In this document: positions 36,367-44,245 of the stretch, in pieces
Position numbering within the stretch: position 1 is the first letter of the stretch
Layout: the number at the start of each line of letters is the position of its first letter
Source: Microbacteriaceae bacterium
Lineage (GTDB): Bacteria > Actinomycetota > Actinomycetes > Actinomycetales > Microbacteriaceae
Reading direction: 5' to 3'
Assembly (NCBI GenBank): GCA_025464975.1
Contig: JAODMT010000017.1
Coordinates: forward strand, 62,001 to 126,000
Length of the DNA stretch: 64,000 bases
Notes under the pieces: generated by a model
What the model was told of the DNA's origin: nothing
What the model saw: the letters and a program-made list of their open reading frames with translations, nothing else
Database searches by the model: none
Position numbers and translations under genes: made by a program

Positions 36367-36474
36367 ATGACGGTTCTGCGCGATCACGGATGCGGCGAGC
36401 ACAAATGCGCCAGAAATATCCACGCGGGTGACGTCCTCGCCTTCGCCGAGCAGGCCGTGGCCCTGGCCCGATGA
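36367..36474 (+). CDS. Cys/His-rich 35-residue microprotein upstream of pabC
   Basis: ATG 36367 opens a 35-codon frame (HGCGEHKCARNIHAGDVLAF in its middle) that ends at 36474 and overlaps the pabC start as ATGA. Two cysteines and three histidines lie within 14 residues, a spacing compatible with a metal site, but no known family is recognised. A good -10 element six bases upstream and the coupled overlap argue that it is translated. It could be a leader peptide coupling pabC translation or a small structural zinc protein. Confidence 0.6.
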   Translation: MTVLRDHGCGEHKCARNIHAGDVLAFAEQAVALAR

Positions 36475-37256
36475 GCGAGAGCGTGGCCTATCGCTGGCAC
36501 GGCGGCGACCTGCACCCACTCGACCACGTCGAGCTGTCCGACTCCGCCGTCGCGGTCGCCGACTCCTGGCTCGTCACCGATGGCGAGACTCTCGCCCTCG
36601 ATCTGCACCGGGAACGCTTCCTTCGGGGCGCGGCTCGGTTGCAGTCCCCCGACCTCGAGGCCTTTTGGACCGCCGCGATTGCCGCAATTCCGCGAGAGGG
36701 CGACTGGTTTCCGCGAACGGAGGTGCTGGTTGCCCAGGGTGCGCCGCTGGCGATTTTCCACCTTCGCCCGGCGCCAGAGCGTTCCCGGTCCGTTCGGGTC
36801 GCAAGCCATCTCGGACCGGATCCGCGCAGCCAGCCGACGATCAAAGGTCCCGACACGGCCGGCCTCCTGGTGGCACGAACGCTTGCGAAGGAACGCGGTG
36901 GCGACGAGGCCGTCATCCTGTCCCCCGAACACTTCGTGGTCGAGGGCGCATACAGCGCCTTTCTGTGGTGGCGTGGAGATGTGCTGTGCGCACCATCACC
37001 CGAACTTGAACGGGTCGACAGTGTGACGGCCCGCTCTGTGATCGCCCTCGCGACCGCCCTCGGCGTGCAGGTGTACTACGAGTCGGTCACGCCCGCGGAA
37101 CTCGACGGTTGCGAAATCTGGTCGCTGAGCGCGCTTCACGGAATACGAATCGTCACCGCCTGGGTCGGCGGCCCGAACCCGGCCGAACAGCCCGGCCGAC
37201 TTGCCCTCTGGCGGGCGAGACTCGAACGGTTGCGCCGAGCGCTTCCGGCTGCGTGA
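36471..37256 (+). CDS. Class IV aminotransferase / aminodeoxychorismate lyase
   Basis: A 261-residue class IV PLP enzyme. The PLP lysine is in PTIKGPDTAGLLVARTLA, the active-site glutamate-type strand is HFVVEGAYSAFLWW, and the Arg/Thr end loop is YYESVTPAELDGCEIWSLSALHGIR. With pabB divergently encoded 70 bases away, 4-amino-4-deoxychorismate lyase (PabC, releasing p-aminobenzoate for folate) is the most likely role; a branched-chain or D-amino-acid aminotransferase is the alternative. ATG 36471 overlaps the stop of the small ORF. Confidence 0.8.
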   Translation: MSESVAYRWHGGDLHPLDHVELSDSAVAVADSWLVTDGETLALDLHRERFLRGAARLQSPDLEAFWTAAIAAIPREGDWFPRTEVLVAQGAPLAIFHLRPAPERSRSVRVASHLGPDPRSQPTIKGPDTAGLLVARTLAKERGGDEAVILSPEHFVVEGAYSAFLWWRGDVLCAPSPELERVDSVTARSVIALATALGVQVYYESVTPAELDGCEIWSLSALHGIRIVTAWVGGPNPAEQPGRLALWRARLERLRRALPAA

Positions 37257-37335
37257 GCTCGATCACAAGACCACCGGCGCCATCACCGACGGGCACTAGA
37301 GCGCGGGAGGAGTCGATACGACGCTCGGCGGTAGA

Positions 37336-37341
37336 TAGGCT
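37336..37341 (+). promoter_or_regulatory. -10 element of dedA (leaderless)
   Basis: TAGGCT ends six bases before GTG 37348. Confidence 0.5.
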
Positions 37342-37347
37342 CGCGAC

Positions 37348-38016
37348 GTGAACGAAATCCTGACCTGGACCCTCGACACCGTGCGCAACGTCGACCCGAC
37401 GCTGCGAGTGCTGCTGGCCGGGATCGGGATGTTACTTGAGACGTCGATTCTCGTCGGGCTCATCGTTCCCGGGGACACGATCGTCATCGTCTCCGCGACG
37501 GCAATCACCGACTGGGTCCAATACAGCCTGTTGCTCGTCTCCGTCATCACCGGAGCCCTGTGCGGAGAGACAATCGGGTTCGCGCTCGGGCGGTACTTCG
37601 GGCCCCGCATCCAGGCGAGCAGACTCGGCCGTCGAATGGGAGAGCGCAATTGGATTCGCGCAGAGACCTACCTCGCGCGTCGGGGTGGGATCGCGGTCTT
37701 CGTCTCACGCTTCCTACCGGTTCTGCACGCCCTCATCCCGCTCACCGTTGGCATGAGCACGATGTCGTATCGCAAGTTCTTTGTCTGGACCGCTCCGGCC
37801 TGCGTGATCTGGGCCGGCGCCTACGTTTCGATTGGCTGGCTTGCCGCTGGTTCGTACCGTCAGCTGTCGACTCAGCTGCACCAGGCGGGGTTCATCTTCG
37901 CCGGGATCATTGCCCTATTCTTCATCGCCATTGTTCTAGTGAAGAAATTGATCGAGCGCGTCGAGTCCCGCCACATGGAGGGAGCCGAGGACGCCGACGA
38001 CGCCCCGCGGGCCTAA
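37348..38016 (+). CDS. DedA-family membrane protein
   Basis: A 222-residue SNARE-associated/DedA (VTT) protein with about five membrane segments. It shows the family pattern: an acidic start in the first helix (LLETSILVGLIVPGDTIVI), the glycine-rich re-entrant part GALCGETIGFALGRYFG, and the conserved FVSRFLPVLHALIPLTVGMS with its arginine. Family members flip or transport lipids (undecaprenyl phosphate or phospholipids). GTG start with a leaderless promoter. It is terminated by the palindrome at 38072. Confidence 0.9.
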   Translation: MNEILTWTLDTVRNVDPTLRVLLAGIGMLLETSILVGLIVPGDTIVIVSATAITDWVQYSLLLVSVITGALCGETIGFALGRYFGPRIQASRLGRRMGERNWIRAETYLARRGGIAVFVSRFLPVLHALIPLTVGMSTMSYRKFFVWTAPACVIWAGAYVSIGWLAAGSYRQLSTQLHQAGFIFAGIIALFFIAIVLVKKLIERVESRHMEGAEDADDAPRA

Positions 38017-38071
38017 TCAGCTCGGGTTATTTCAGCTCCCGACTAGGAGCGGGTGTGAGTCGCAAGAGGTA

Positions 38072-38107
38072 ACCCCAGGGTCGCAAGCGCGCTTGCGACC
38101 CTGGGGT
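38072..38107. terminator. 36-bp perfect palindrome between convergent genes
   Basis: ACCCCAGGGTCGCAAGCG is followed directly by its exact reverse complement, with no loop bases. It lies between the dedA stop and the stop of the betaine-binding protein gene, so a bidirectional terminator is likely. Confidence 0.8.
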
Positions 38108-38127
38108 CTCACCGAACTCGGTCGCGA

Positions 38128-39063
38128 TCAACCGAACAGGTTGGCCGATTTGAGCCAATCCTTCGCCGCGACAGCCGGATCGGTCTTCGAATCGCCGGAG
38201 ACCTTAGTGTTGAGCGCGAGCAGGTCTTTGGTGGTGAGGGCGGCCGAGACCTTGTTCAACACGGTGCTGAGCTTGGAACTGACCTTGTCCGCCGAAACCA
38301 CCGGAATGACCTCCTGGGAGGCAAAGAGGCTCTTCGGGTCGGTGAGAGTCACCAGCTTGCTGGCCAGGATCGACGGCGTGGTGCTGTAGATGTCGGCGAC
38401 CTGCACGGTGTTGTCGAGCAACGCCTTGAGGGTGGCTGGACCGCCGCCGTCGTTGATCGGCTTGAAGTCGATGCTGGTCAGGCCGTAGACCTTGCCGAGT
38501 CCGGGGATGCCGTCCGGGCGGGTGAGGAACTCCGGGTTGGCCGCCAGGGCGAACGGTCCGATGTTCTTCAGGTCGTCGATCGACTTCAGGTTGTTCTTTG
38601 CCGCAAACTCGGGCGTCACGTTGAGCGAGTCAGAGTCCGCCGCTTTCGACGGCTCCGTCACCTTGAGTGTCGATGGCAGGGACTTCGTGAGCGCAGCGGT
38701 GACGTCCTGTGATGAGCTGGCGCTCGCACTCTTGTCGAGGTACGACAGGAGAGACCCCGAGTATTCGGGTATGAGGTTCACCTCCCCCTTCTCGAGGGCC
38801 GGGATGTACGCCGCTCGAGCCCCGATGTTGAGCTTGTAGGTCACCGCGAAGCCGTTGGCCTCGAGCGCCTGGCCGTAGATGTCGGCGAGGATGACGTTCT
38901 CCGAGAAGTTTGCCGAGCCAACGACAATGGAAGTCTTCCCGGTCGACCCGGTCGATCCGGGCGATCCGCCGAGCGACTGCGATGACGAGCACCCGACAAG
39001 CCCGAGCGAAGCCCCGACGAGCACGGCGGCCGAGGCGATCACGCCTTTCTTTGATCTGAACAT
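38128..39063 (-). CDS. Glycine betaine/choline-type ABC substrate-binding lipoprotein
   Basis: A 311-residue secreted lipoprotein; signal peptide with lipobox LGLVGC (Cys25), then a type II periplasmic-binding fold of the OpuBC/ProX/OsmF group (VVGSANFSENVILADIYGQALEAN, LIPEYSGSLLSYLD). It captures quaternary ammonium compounds or osmolytes. It is the last gene of an ATPase-permease-permease-binding protein operon on the minus strand. AGAAAGGCAG precedes ATG 39063. The ligand (glycine betaine, choline, carnitine) cannot be fixed from the sequence. Confidence 0.88.
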   Translation of the reverse strand: MFRSKKGVIASAAVLVGASLGLVGCSSSQSLGGSPGSTGSTGKTSIVVGSANFSENVILADIYGQALEANGFAVTYKLNIGARAAYIPALEKGEVNLIPEYSGSLLSYLDKSASASSSQDVTAALTKSLPSTLKVTEPSKAADSDSLNVTPEFAAKNNLKSIDDLKNIGPFALAANPEFLTRPDGIPGLGKVYGLTSIDFKPINDGGGPATLKALLDNTVQVADIYSTTPSILASKLVTLTDPKSLFASQEVIPVVSADKVSSKLSTVLNKVSAALTTKDLLALNTKVSGDSKTDPAVAAKDWLKSANLFG

Positions 39064-39087
39064 GATTTCTGCCTTTCTTCTTGGTGT

Positions 39088-39819
39088 CTATCTGTGCGCC
39101 GCGCCAAGCTGGCGTGTCGCGTGCTGTTGTGACCTGTTTGTGCGGGCGCCGAGAGACACACCGCGCGGAATTACGAACCGTTGGACAAGTGCGAGCAGCC
39201 CGTCAACTACGAGCGCCAGCGCGGTGACGAGTAGCGACCCGGCAATCATCTGCACGTAGTCGGCGCTGGAGATTCCGGAGATGATGTAAGTTCCGAGGCT
39301 GTCGAGGGAAAAGTACGACGCCACAATCACGGTCGCGATGACTTGAAGAGAGGCCGCCCGCAAGCCGCCGATGAGAAGCGCGGCCGACAACGGAATCTCG
39401 ACCTTGAACAGAATCTGCAGCTCAGTCATCCCCACCGCTCTCGCGGCATCGATGACCTGTCGGTCGACCGACTCCACCCCGGAATAGGCACCGGCCAGTA
39501 GCGGCGGTATCGCAAGCAGGACGAACACGATGACCGGAGGAAGGAGCCCGATGCCGAGCAGCAGGATGAGAATCGACAGCAGCCCGAGAGTGGGGAGGGC
39601 TCTCGCCACGTTGCCGACGAGGATGGCCGCCGATCGCCCTTTGCCGGTGTGCCCGATCAGCAGACCGATGGGGATTGCGATGATCAGCGCGACGAGGAGG
39701 CTGATCGCCGAGTAGTAGAGGGTCTCCCCCAATCGCACACCGATCGAGGGCGTATTGGCGGTCGAGACCCAGTGGCTCGGGGCGAAGATCCAGGCGATTC
39801 CCTGGAGAAAGAGGCTCAT
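39088..39819 (-). CDS. ABC transporter permease (glycine betaine/choline type), second
   Basis: A 243-residue permease of the BinT/OpuB class with five or so membrane helices and the EAA-type motif (VIDAARAVGMTELQILFKVEIPLS). ATG 39819 overlaps the stop of the preceding permease (39816-39818) as ATGA, which decides the start over upstream in-frame codons that lie in the other gene. It forms the membrane heterodimer with the other permease. Confidence 0.88.
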   Translation of the reverse strand: MSLFLQGIAWIFAPSHWVSTANTPSIGVRLGETLYYSAISLLVALIIAIPIGLLIGHTGKGRSAAILVGNVARALPTLGLLSILILLLGIGLLPPVIVFVLLAIPPLLAGAYSGVESVDRQVIDAARAVGMTELQILFKVEIPLSAALLIGGLRAASLQVIATVIVASYFSLDSLGTYIISGISSADYVQMIAGSLLVTALALVVDGLLALVQRFVIPRGVSLGARTNRSQQHATRQLGAAHR

Positions 39820-40499
39820 TGCGTCACCAGGGTCGAGGCTCGTTCCGCTGCCCGGGTGAGACTTGCGGCGCTGCGATTCCAGGGAAGAAGCAGCCGCCCG
39901 ACGCCGGCGAGGATCAGGTCGAAGATCGCGGCGATGAGCAGAACGCACACGATTCCCACGATGATCTCGGCCGGGATGTTGCGGTTGATTCCGTCCGTGA
40001 AGAGGTTGCCGAGACTCGAGATTCCGATCACCGAGCCGACGGTCACGAGGCTGACCGTACTTACCGACACCACCCTGATCCCTGCAAGCAGCACCGGTCC
40101 GGCGAGGGGAAATTCCACGGCGAAGAATCGCTGCCACGTCGAATAGCCCACAGCGGTCGCGGACTCTCGCACGTCATCGGACACCGAGGAGAACGCGTCG
40201 GCCGAGGACCGCACCATGATCGCCACGGCATAGATCGACAGGGCGAAGACGACATTGCTCGGAGCGAGGATCGCCGTTCCCAGAATCACGGGAACGACGA
40301 CGAGAAGGGCGAGCGAGGGAATCGTGTAGAGCACGCCGCCGATGCTGAGGAGTACGGATCGGGCGAGCCGGGACCGGCTGGCCCAGTAGCCAAGGGGTAT
40401 GGAGAGAACGAACCCGACGATGATCGGGGGAACGCTCAGAGCAATATGGCTCAGCACGAGGCCCCAGATTTGCTCGAGGTTGCTCCATACCCACGCCAT
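39816..40499 (-). CDS. ABC transporter permease (glycine betaine/choline type), first
   Basis: A 227-residue permease paralogous to the next gene. It has the helices LSVPPIIVGFVLSIPLGYW, SIGGVLYTIPSLALLVVVP and the coupling motif DVRESATAVGYSTWQRFFAVEFP. The start at 40499 overlaps the stop of the ATPase gene by one base, so the four genes are one operon. Osmoprotectant import is the inferred role. Confidence 0.88.
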   Translation of the reverse strand: MAWVWSNLEQIWGLVLSHIALSVPPIIVGFVLSIPLGYWASRSRLARSVLLSIGGVLYTIPSLALLVVVPVILGTAILAPSNVVFALSIYAVAIMVRSSADAFSSVSDDVRESATAVGYSTWQRFFAVEFPLAGPVLLAGIRVVSVSTVSLVTVGSVIGISSLGNLFTDGINRNIPAEIIVGIVCVLLIAAIFDLILAGVGRLLLPWNRSAASLTRAAERASTLVTQ

Positions 40500-41419
40500 C
40501 AGGCGTCGCCAGCCTGTGAGGTCTTGTTCGACACGCTTCGCGACTTTGGCCCGGCGTCATACTGGGCCCCCACGACTGAATCGACGAGCAGGCCGGCCGC
40601 CCGGCCCTCGCTATCAACGAGAATCTCACCGCGGTCGGTGCTGCGAATGCTCAACGCTCGCTTGCCCCGCTCCGCCCCGATGAAGTGTGCAACGAAATCG
40701 GTGGCCGGATCCGACAGGATCTCGGTCGGAGATCCGATCTGAGCCACCCGTCCGCCCTGTTCGAAAATGACCACTTGATCGCCGAGCAGAAATGCCTCGT
40801 CGATGTCGTGCGTCACGAAGACCACCGTCTTGCCGAGCTCTCGCTGCAGTCGAAGCAGCTCGACCTGCAACTCCGCCCTGACTATGGGGTCGACCGCACC
40901 GAACGGTTCATCCATGAGAAGGATGTTTGGATCCGCAGCCAGCCCGCGGGCCACTCCCACTCGCTGCTGCTGACCGCCGGACAACTGGCTGGGGTATCGT
41001 TCGGCAAGACTCCGGTCAAGTCCAACCGTGTCAAGCATCCGCAACGCGTCCGCCCGCGCCTCGTTCTTCGGAACACCGTTGAGCACCGGGACCGTGGCGG
41101 CATTGTCGATCACGGTCAGATGTGGAAGCAGTCCGGAATTTTGCATGACATACCCGATGCGCCGACGGAGGGCCACCGGATTGAGGGCGGCGGTGTCTTC
41201 CCCGTCGATCTCGATGGTTCCGGACGTCGGATCAACCATACGGTTGACCATCCGAAGCAGCGTTGTTTTTCCCGAACCGGAGGAACCAACGAAAACTGTG
41301 GTCTTGCGGGAGGGAATGACGAGGCTGAAGTCCTCGACTGCGAGAGTCCCGTCGGGAAATCGCTTTGTGACATTTCGGAATTCGATCATTCTGGGCGGCT
41401 CATTCCTCGTGGGGCTCAC
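40499..41419 (-). CDS. ABC transporter ATP-binding protein (glycine betaine/choline type)
   Basis: A 306-residue ATPase with Walker A GSSGSGKTT, signature LSGGQQQRVGVARGLA, Walker B ILLMDEPFGAVD and the switch histidine in VFVTHDIDEAFLLG. A short C-terminal regulatory region follows (about 235-306), with one partial CBS-like segment. GTG 41419 is given; ATG 41389 (MIEFRNVTKRF) is an equally possible start. First gene of the operon, 153 bases after a TetR-family regulator in the same direction. Confidence 0.9.
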   Translation of the reverse strand: MSPTRNEPPRMIEFRNVTKRFPDGTLAVEDFSLVIPSRKTTVFVGSSGSGKTTLLRMVNRMVDPTSGTIEIDGEDTAALNPVALRRRIGYVMQNSGLLPHLTVIDNAATVPVLNGVPKNEARADALRMLDTVGLDRSLAERYPSQLSGGQQQRVGVARGLAADPNILLMDEPFGAVDPIVRAELQVELLRLQRELGKTVVFVTHDIDEAFLLGDQVVIFEQGGRVAQIGSPTEILSDPATDFVAHFIGAERGKRALSIRSTDRGEILVDSEGRAAGLLVDSVVGAQYDAGPKSRSVSNKTSQAGDA

Positions 41420-41571
41420 GAATCGACACTTGCCGTGCGTTCAAAGCTAAACACTATTCGTGGCGACCGTCATTCCCGATTGCCGCAAATTTCCCAAAAC
41501 CCGCAATTCCAGCGGGCCACTCACTCGAGGCCACCACAACCAGAGGGGCGTCGAGTACCAGACCAAGCGGA

Positions 41572-42228
41572 CTAAGCCGGCTCCGGCTCTCCATAGAACC
41601 CGATGAGGTACGCGCGGGAAATGGCCTTGGCCTCCGCGATGAACTCCTCGTTACCGTCGGCGCCGTATAGGAACGCCCGCGCCAGGAGCGCGTCGCTGAT
41701 CACCATGACCGTCTCGAGCCTGTGGGCGAGGCCCTCGCTCGGCAATTCGAATCGCTCGGCGATCGCCTCCGCGGCAGCGGCGGCAAGGACGGTGCTTCCC
41801 GTCTGAGAGGACAGTGCCGGACGCACATCAAGCACGTCTCCAAGTCGAAGCGATCGATAGCCCGGAATGGTGCGGAACGCCGCGATCATCCCATCGATAC
41901 ACGCGGCAACCGACTCCCACCAGTTCTCGTGCGCGGGGTCGAGGATTGTGGTCCTCGTCGCCTCCACGAAACCGCCGAGGGCACGAGCGCTCAGGCTCTG
42001 CAGCACCACTATCCGGTCGGGAAAGTAACGATAGACCGTGCCGATCGAGGCTCCCGCTCGCTCGGCTACCATCGCGGTTGTCAGCCGCTCGTAACCGATC
42101 TCGTCGATTATTTCCGCGGCAGCATCGAGGAGGCTGGCCAGCCGAGCTGTGCTGCGTGCCTGGACCGGTTCGTTGCGCAGCATCGCCGCACTGTCCTGGG
42201 CAATTTCGGTAGGGTTCTGATCCGCCAA
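41572..42228 (-). CDS. TetR-family transcriptional regulator
   Basis: A 218-residue repressor with an N-terminal HTH (TTAMVAERAGASIGTVYRYFPDR, about 45-67, the classic TetR pattern) and a ligand-binding C-terminal helical domain. TTG 42228 is chosen since GAGGAG lies five bases upstream and the protein then begins ADQNPTEIAQD; longer readings into the upstream A/T-rich spacer are implausible. It precedes the osmoprotectant ABC operon in the same direction and may control it, as BetI-type regulators do. Confidence 0.87.
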   Translation of the reverse strand: MADQNPTEIAQDSAAMLRNEPVQARSTARLASLLDAAAEIIDEIGYERLTTAMVAERAGASIGTVYRYFPDRIVVLQSLSARALGGFVEATRTTILDPAHENWWESVAACIDGMIAAFRTIPGYRSLRLGDVLDVRPALSSQTGSTVLAAAAAEAIAERFELPSEGLAHRLETVMVISDALLARAFLYGADGNEEFIAEAKAISRAYLIGFYGEPEPA

Positions 42229-42400
42229 AGCAACTCCTCGATTTATGTCAGGACGAATACTATCGTGCCCCCGAGATGGGGGCGCCATGAGTATGAAAAA
42301 AAATTCAAGTTTTCGGCAATTTGCCAGAATTGACCGCTCGGGACCCCGTAGTGCGGCACGCGGTCGCGGCTTTCCGCGTCGAACGTGAAACACTGGAGTC

Positions 42401-43444
42401 ATGGCCAGGACCCGAAAAGCTCCCGCCGCCGCGTCAGGCGCAGAGCCGATCATCCACCTGGCGGCGCGTGCCGAGGATGCGATGCACGAGTTTCGGGAGA
42501 AGCGCGCTCGAAAGCGGGGCCACACTCCCACTGTCATTCCCTACACCGGGTACGGCGCCCCTGGCTGGGCTCGAGTGCTGTGTCGGGTGCTGCTAGCCAA
42601 GCCGGGCGCGGAGGAGGGCGTTCGCTACAAGAAGATTCGGGGCTGGCGAAGCTTTACCAGTGTTCCGGTCAACGACATCGCGGTGACCATCGAAATCGGT
42701 GACGTCGCTCAGCGAGTGGTGGCCGATCGCGGCGGGGTGGTTGACACTGTGCTTTCGGTTGATCTGTCCCCCGGCTGGCACACCATCACCATTCGCACCG
42801 ACGAAACGGAGTCGGTCGAGGCTCCCCTGTTTATTGTCGACCCGGCCGTAACGATGGGAGTGATCTCCGACATCGACGACACCGTGATGGTCACGGCCCT
42901 CCCCCGGCCATTTCTTGCGGCCTGGAACACCTTCGTGCTCGACGAACACGCCAGACGTCCGGTGCCCGGAATGGCCGTTCTATACGAGCGACTCACGCGA
43001 GCCCACCCGGGCGTTCCAGTGTTCTACCTGTCGACCGGCGCCTGGAATGTCGCGCCGACACTCACGCGCTTCCTCTCCCGCAACCTGTATCCGCCGGGTC
43101 CGCTCCTGCTGACCGACTGGGGACCGACCCACGATCGGTGGTTCCGCAGTGGCCGCGACCACAAGATCGAGACTCTCCAGCGACTGGCCGTCGAGTTCCC
43201 GAACATCCGGTGGCTACTCGTCGGAGATGATGGTCAGCACGACGAGGAGATCTACGGCGGTTTTGCCAGATCGAATATCGAAAACGTTGAGGCCGTCGCC
43301 ATCCGTCAGCTCTCCAACAGCGAGGCGGTTCTGGCCGGAGGTCGTAGCAAGGGTGACGACCCGCCGCCGCGGACCGCTCCATGGGTATACGCCCCCGATG
43401 GGGCAGGTTTGGCTGAGCGACTGGATGCGGCCGGGCTGCTGTAG
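42401..43444 (+). CDS. App1-like phosphatase (DUF2183)
   Basis: A 347-residue protein with the App1/DUF2183 catalytic pattern of the HAD superfamily: DIDDT at 157-161 (nucleophile Asp), FYLSTGAWN as second motif, DHKIETLQRL and the acidic LVGDDGQHDEEIY as fourth. Fungal App1 is a phosphatidate phosphatase; bacterial relatives are uncharacterised, so the lipid-phosphatase role is an inference. GGAG sits two bases before ATG 42401, too close, while AACACT ends six bases upstream, so a leaderless start is more likely. Confidence 0.85.
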   Translation: MARTRKAPAAASGAEPIIHLAARAEDAMHEFREKRARKRGHTPTVIPYTGYGAPGWARVLCRVLLAKPGAEEGVRYKKIRGWRSFTSVPVNDIAVTIEIGDVAQRVVADRGGVVDTVLSVDLSPGWHTITIRTDETESVEAPLFIVDPAVTMGVISDIDDTVMVTALPRPFLAAWNTFVLDEHARRPVPGMAVLYERLTRAHPGVPVFYLSTGAWNVAPTLTRFLSRNLYPPGPLLLTDWGPTHDRWFRSGRDHKIETLQRLAVEFPNIRWLLVGDDGQHDEEIYGGFARSNIENVEAVAIRQLSNSEAVLAGGRSKGDDPPPRTAPWVYAPDGAGLAERLDAAGLL

Positions 43445-43471
43445 AGGCAAACTATAGTATTCTGGGCAACT

Positions 43472-44245
43472 ATGACGCGACACTCGGATGGCTCGGCTGG
43501 CGACGCAGACTACGGACGAATCGGTGCCGGGTACTCGCGCATCCGCCGACCGGATCCCCGTATCGCCGCCCGGATCCTCGCCGCCCTCGGTGACGCGAAG
43601 ACCGTGCTGAACGTCGGCGCTGGCGCTGGTTCCTACGAGCCGGCCGATCGGGATGTGACAGCCATCGAGCCATCGGAATCGATGCGCGCCCAGCGCCCGT
43701 CGACGCGCGCTCCCGCGATCGATGCGACGGCCCAGGACATCCCATTCCCCGACGACAGTTTCGATGCGAGCATGGCGACAGTTACCGTGCACCAATGGCC
43801 GGATCGGGCAAAGGGACTGGCCGAAATGCGTCGTGTCACCCGCGGCCCCGTTGTCATCATGACCTTCGATCCACAGCCACCGCAGCACTGGTGGCTCATG
43901 GACTACGCGCCGGAAGTGCTCGAAGTCGAAAGCCGTCGGATGCCGCCGATTCGCAGCGTGGTATCCGAGCTCGGCGGCAACGCGGAGGTCATCCCCGTTC
44001 CGGTGCCCGCGGACTGCATCGACGGGTTCGCTCAGGCCTTCTTCGGTCGTCCGGAAAGACTTCTCGACCCGGAGGTTCGTCGGGCAACGTCGGCCTGGAG
44101 TTTCGTTTCCGAATCGGTCGTCGAACGCTTCGAAGCGGAGCTCGGATCCGATCTGGCTTCGGGCGCCTGGGATGCCAAGTACGGCACCTTTCGCACCCTC
44201 CCAGAATTCGATGCCGGACTTCGACTCGTGGTGGGGCGCCCCTAG
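43472..44245 (+). CDS. SAM-dependent methyltransferase (class I)
   Basis: A 257-residue methyltransferase. Motif I is VLNVGAGAGSYE (weak VLDxGxGxG), followed by the acidic strand AIEPSESMRAQ and motif post-II FPDDSFDASMATVTVHQW. It is of the Methyltransf_11 class; the substrate is unknown. TAGTAT lies 11 bases upstream of ATG 43472. It is 27 bases after the App1-like gene and overlaps the convergent zwf by four bases. Confidence 0.82.
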   Translation: MTRHSDGSAGDADYGRIGAGYSRIRRPDPRIAARILAALGDAKTVLNVGAGAGSYEPADRDVTAIEPSESMRAQRPSTRAPAIDATAQDIPFPDDSFDASMATVTVHQWPDRAKGLAEMRRVTRGPVVIMTFDPQPPQHWWLMDYAPEVLEVESRRMPPIRSVVSELGGNAEVIPVPVPADCIDGFAQAFFGRPERLLDPEVRRATSAWSFVSESVVERFEAELGSDLASGAWDAKYGTFRTLPEFDAGLRLVVGRP

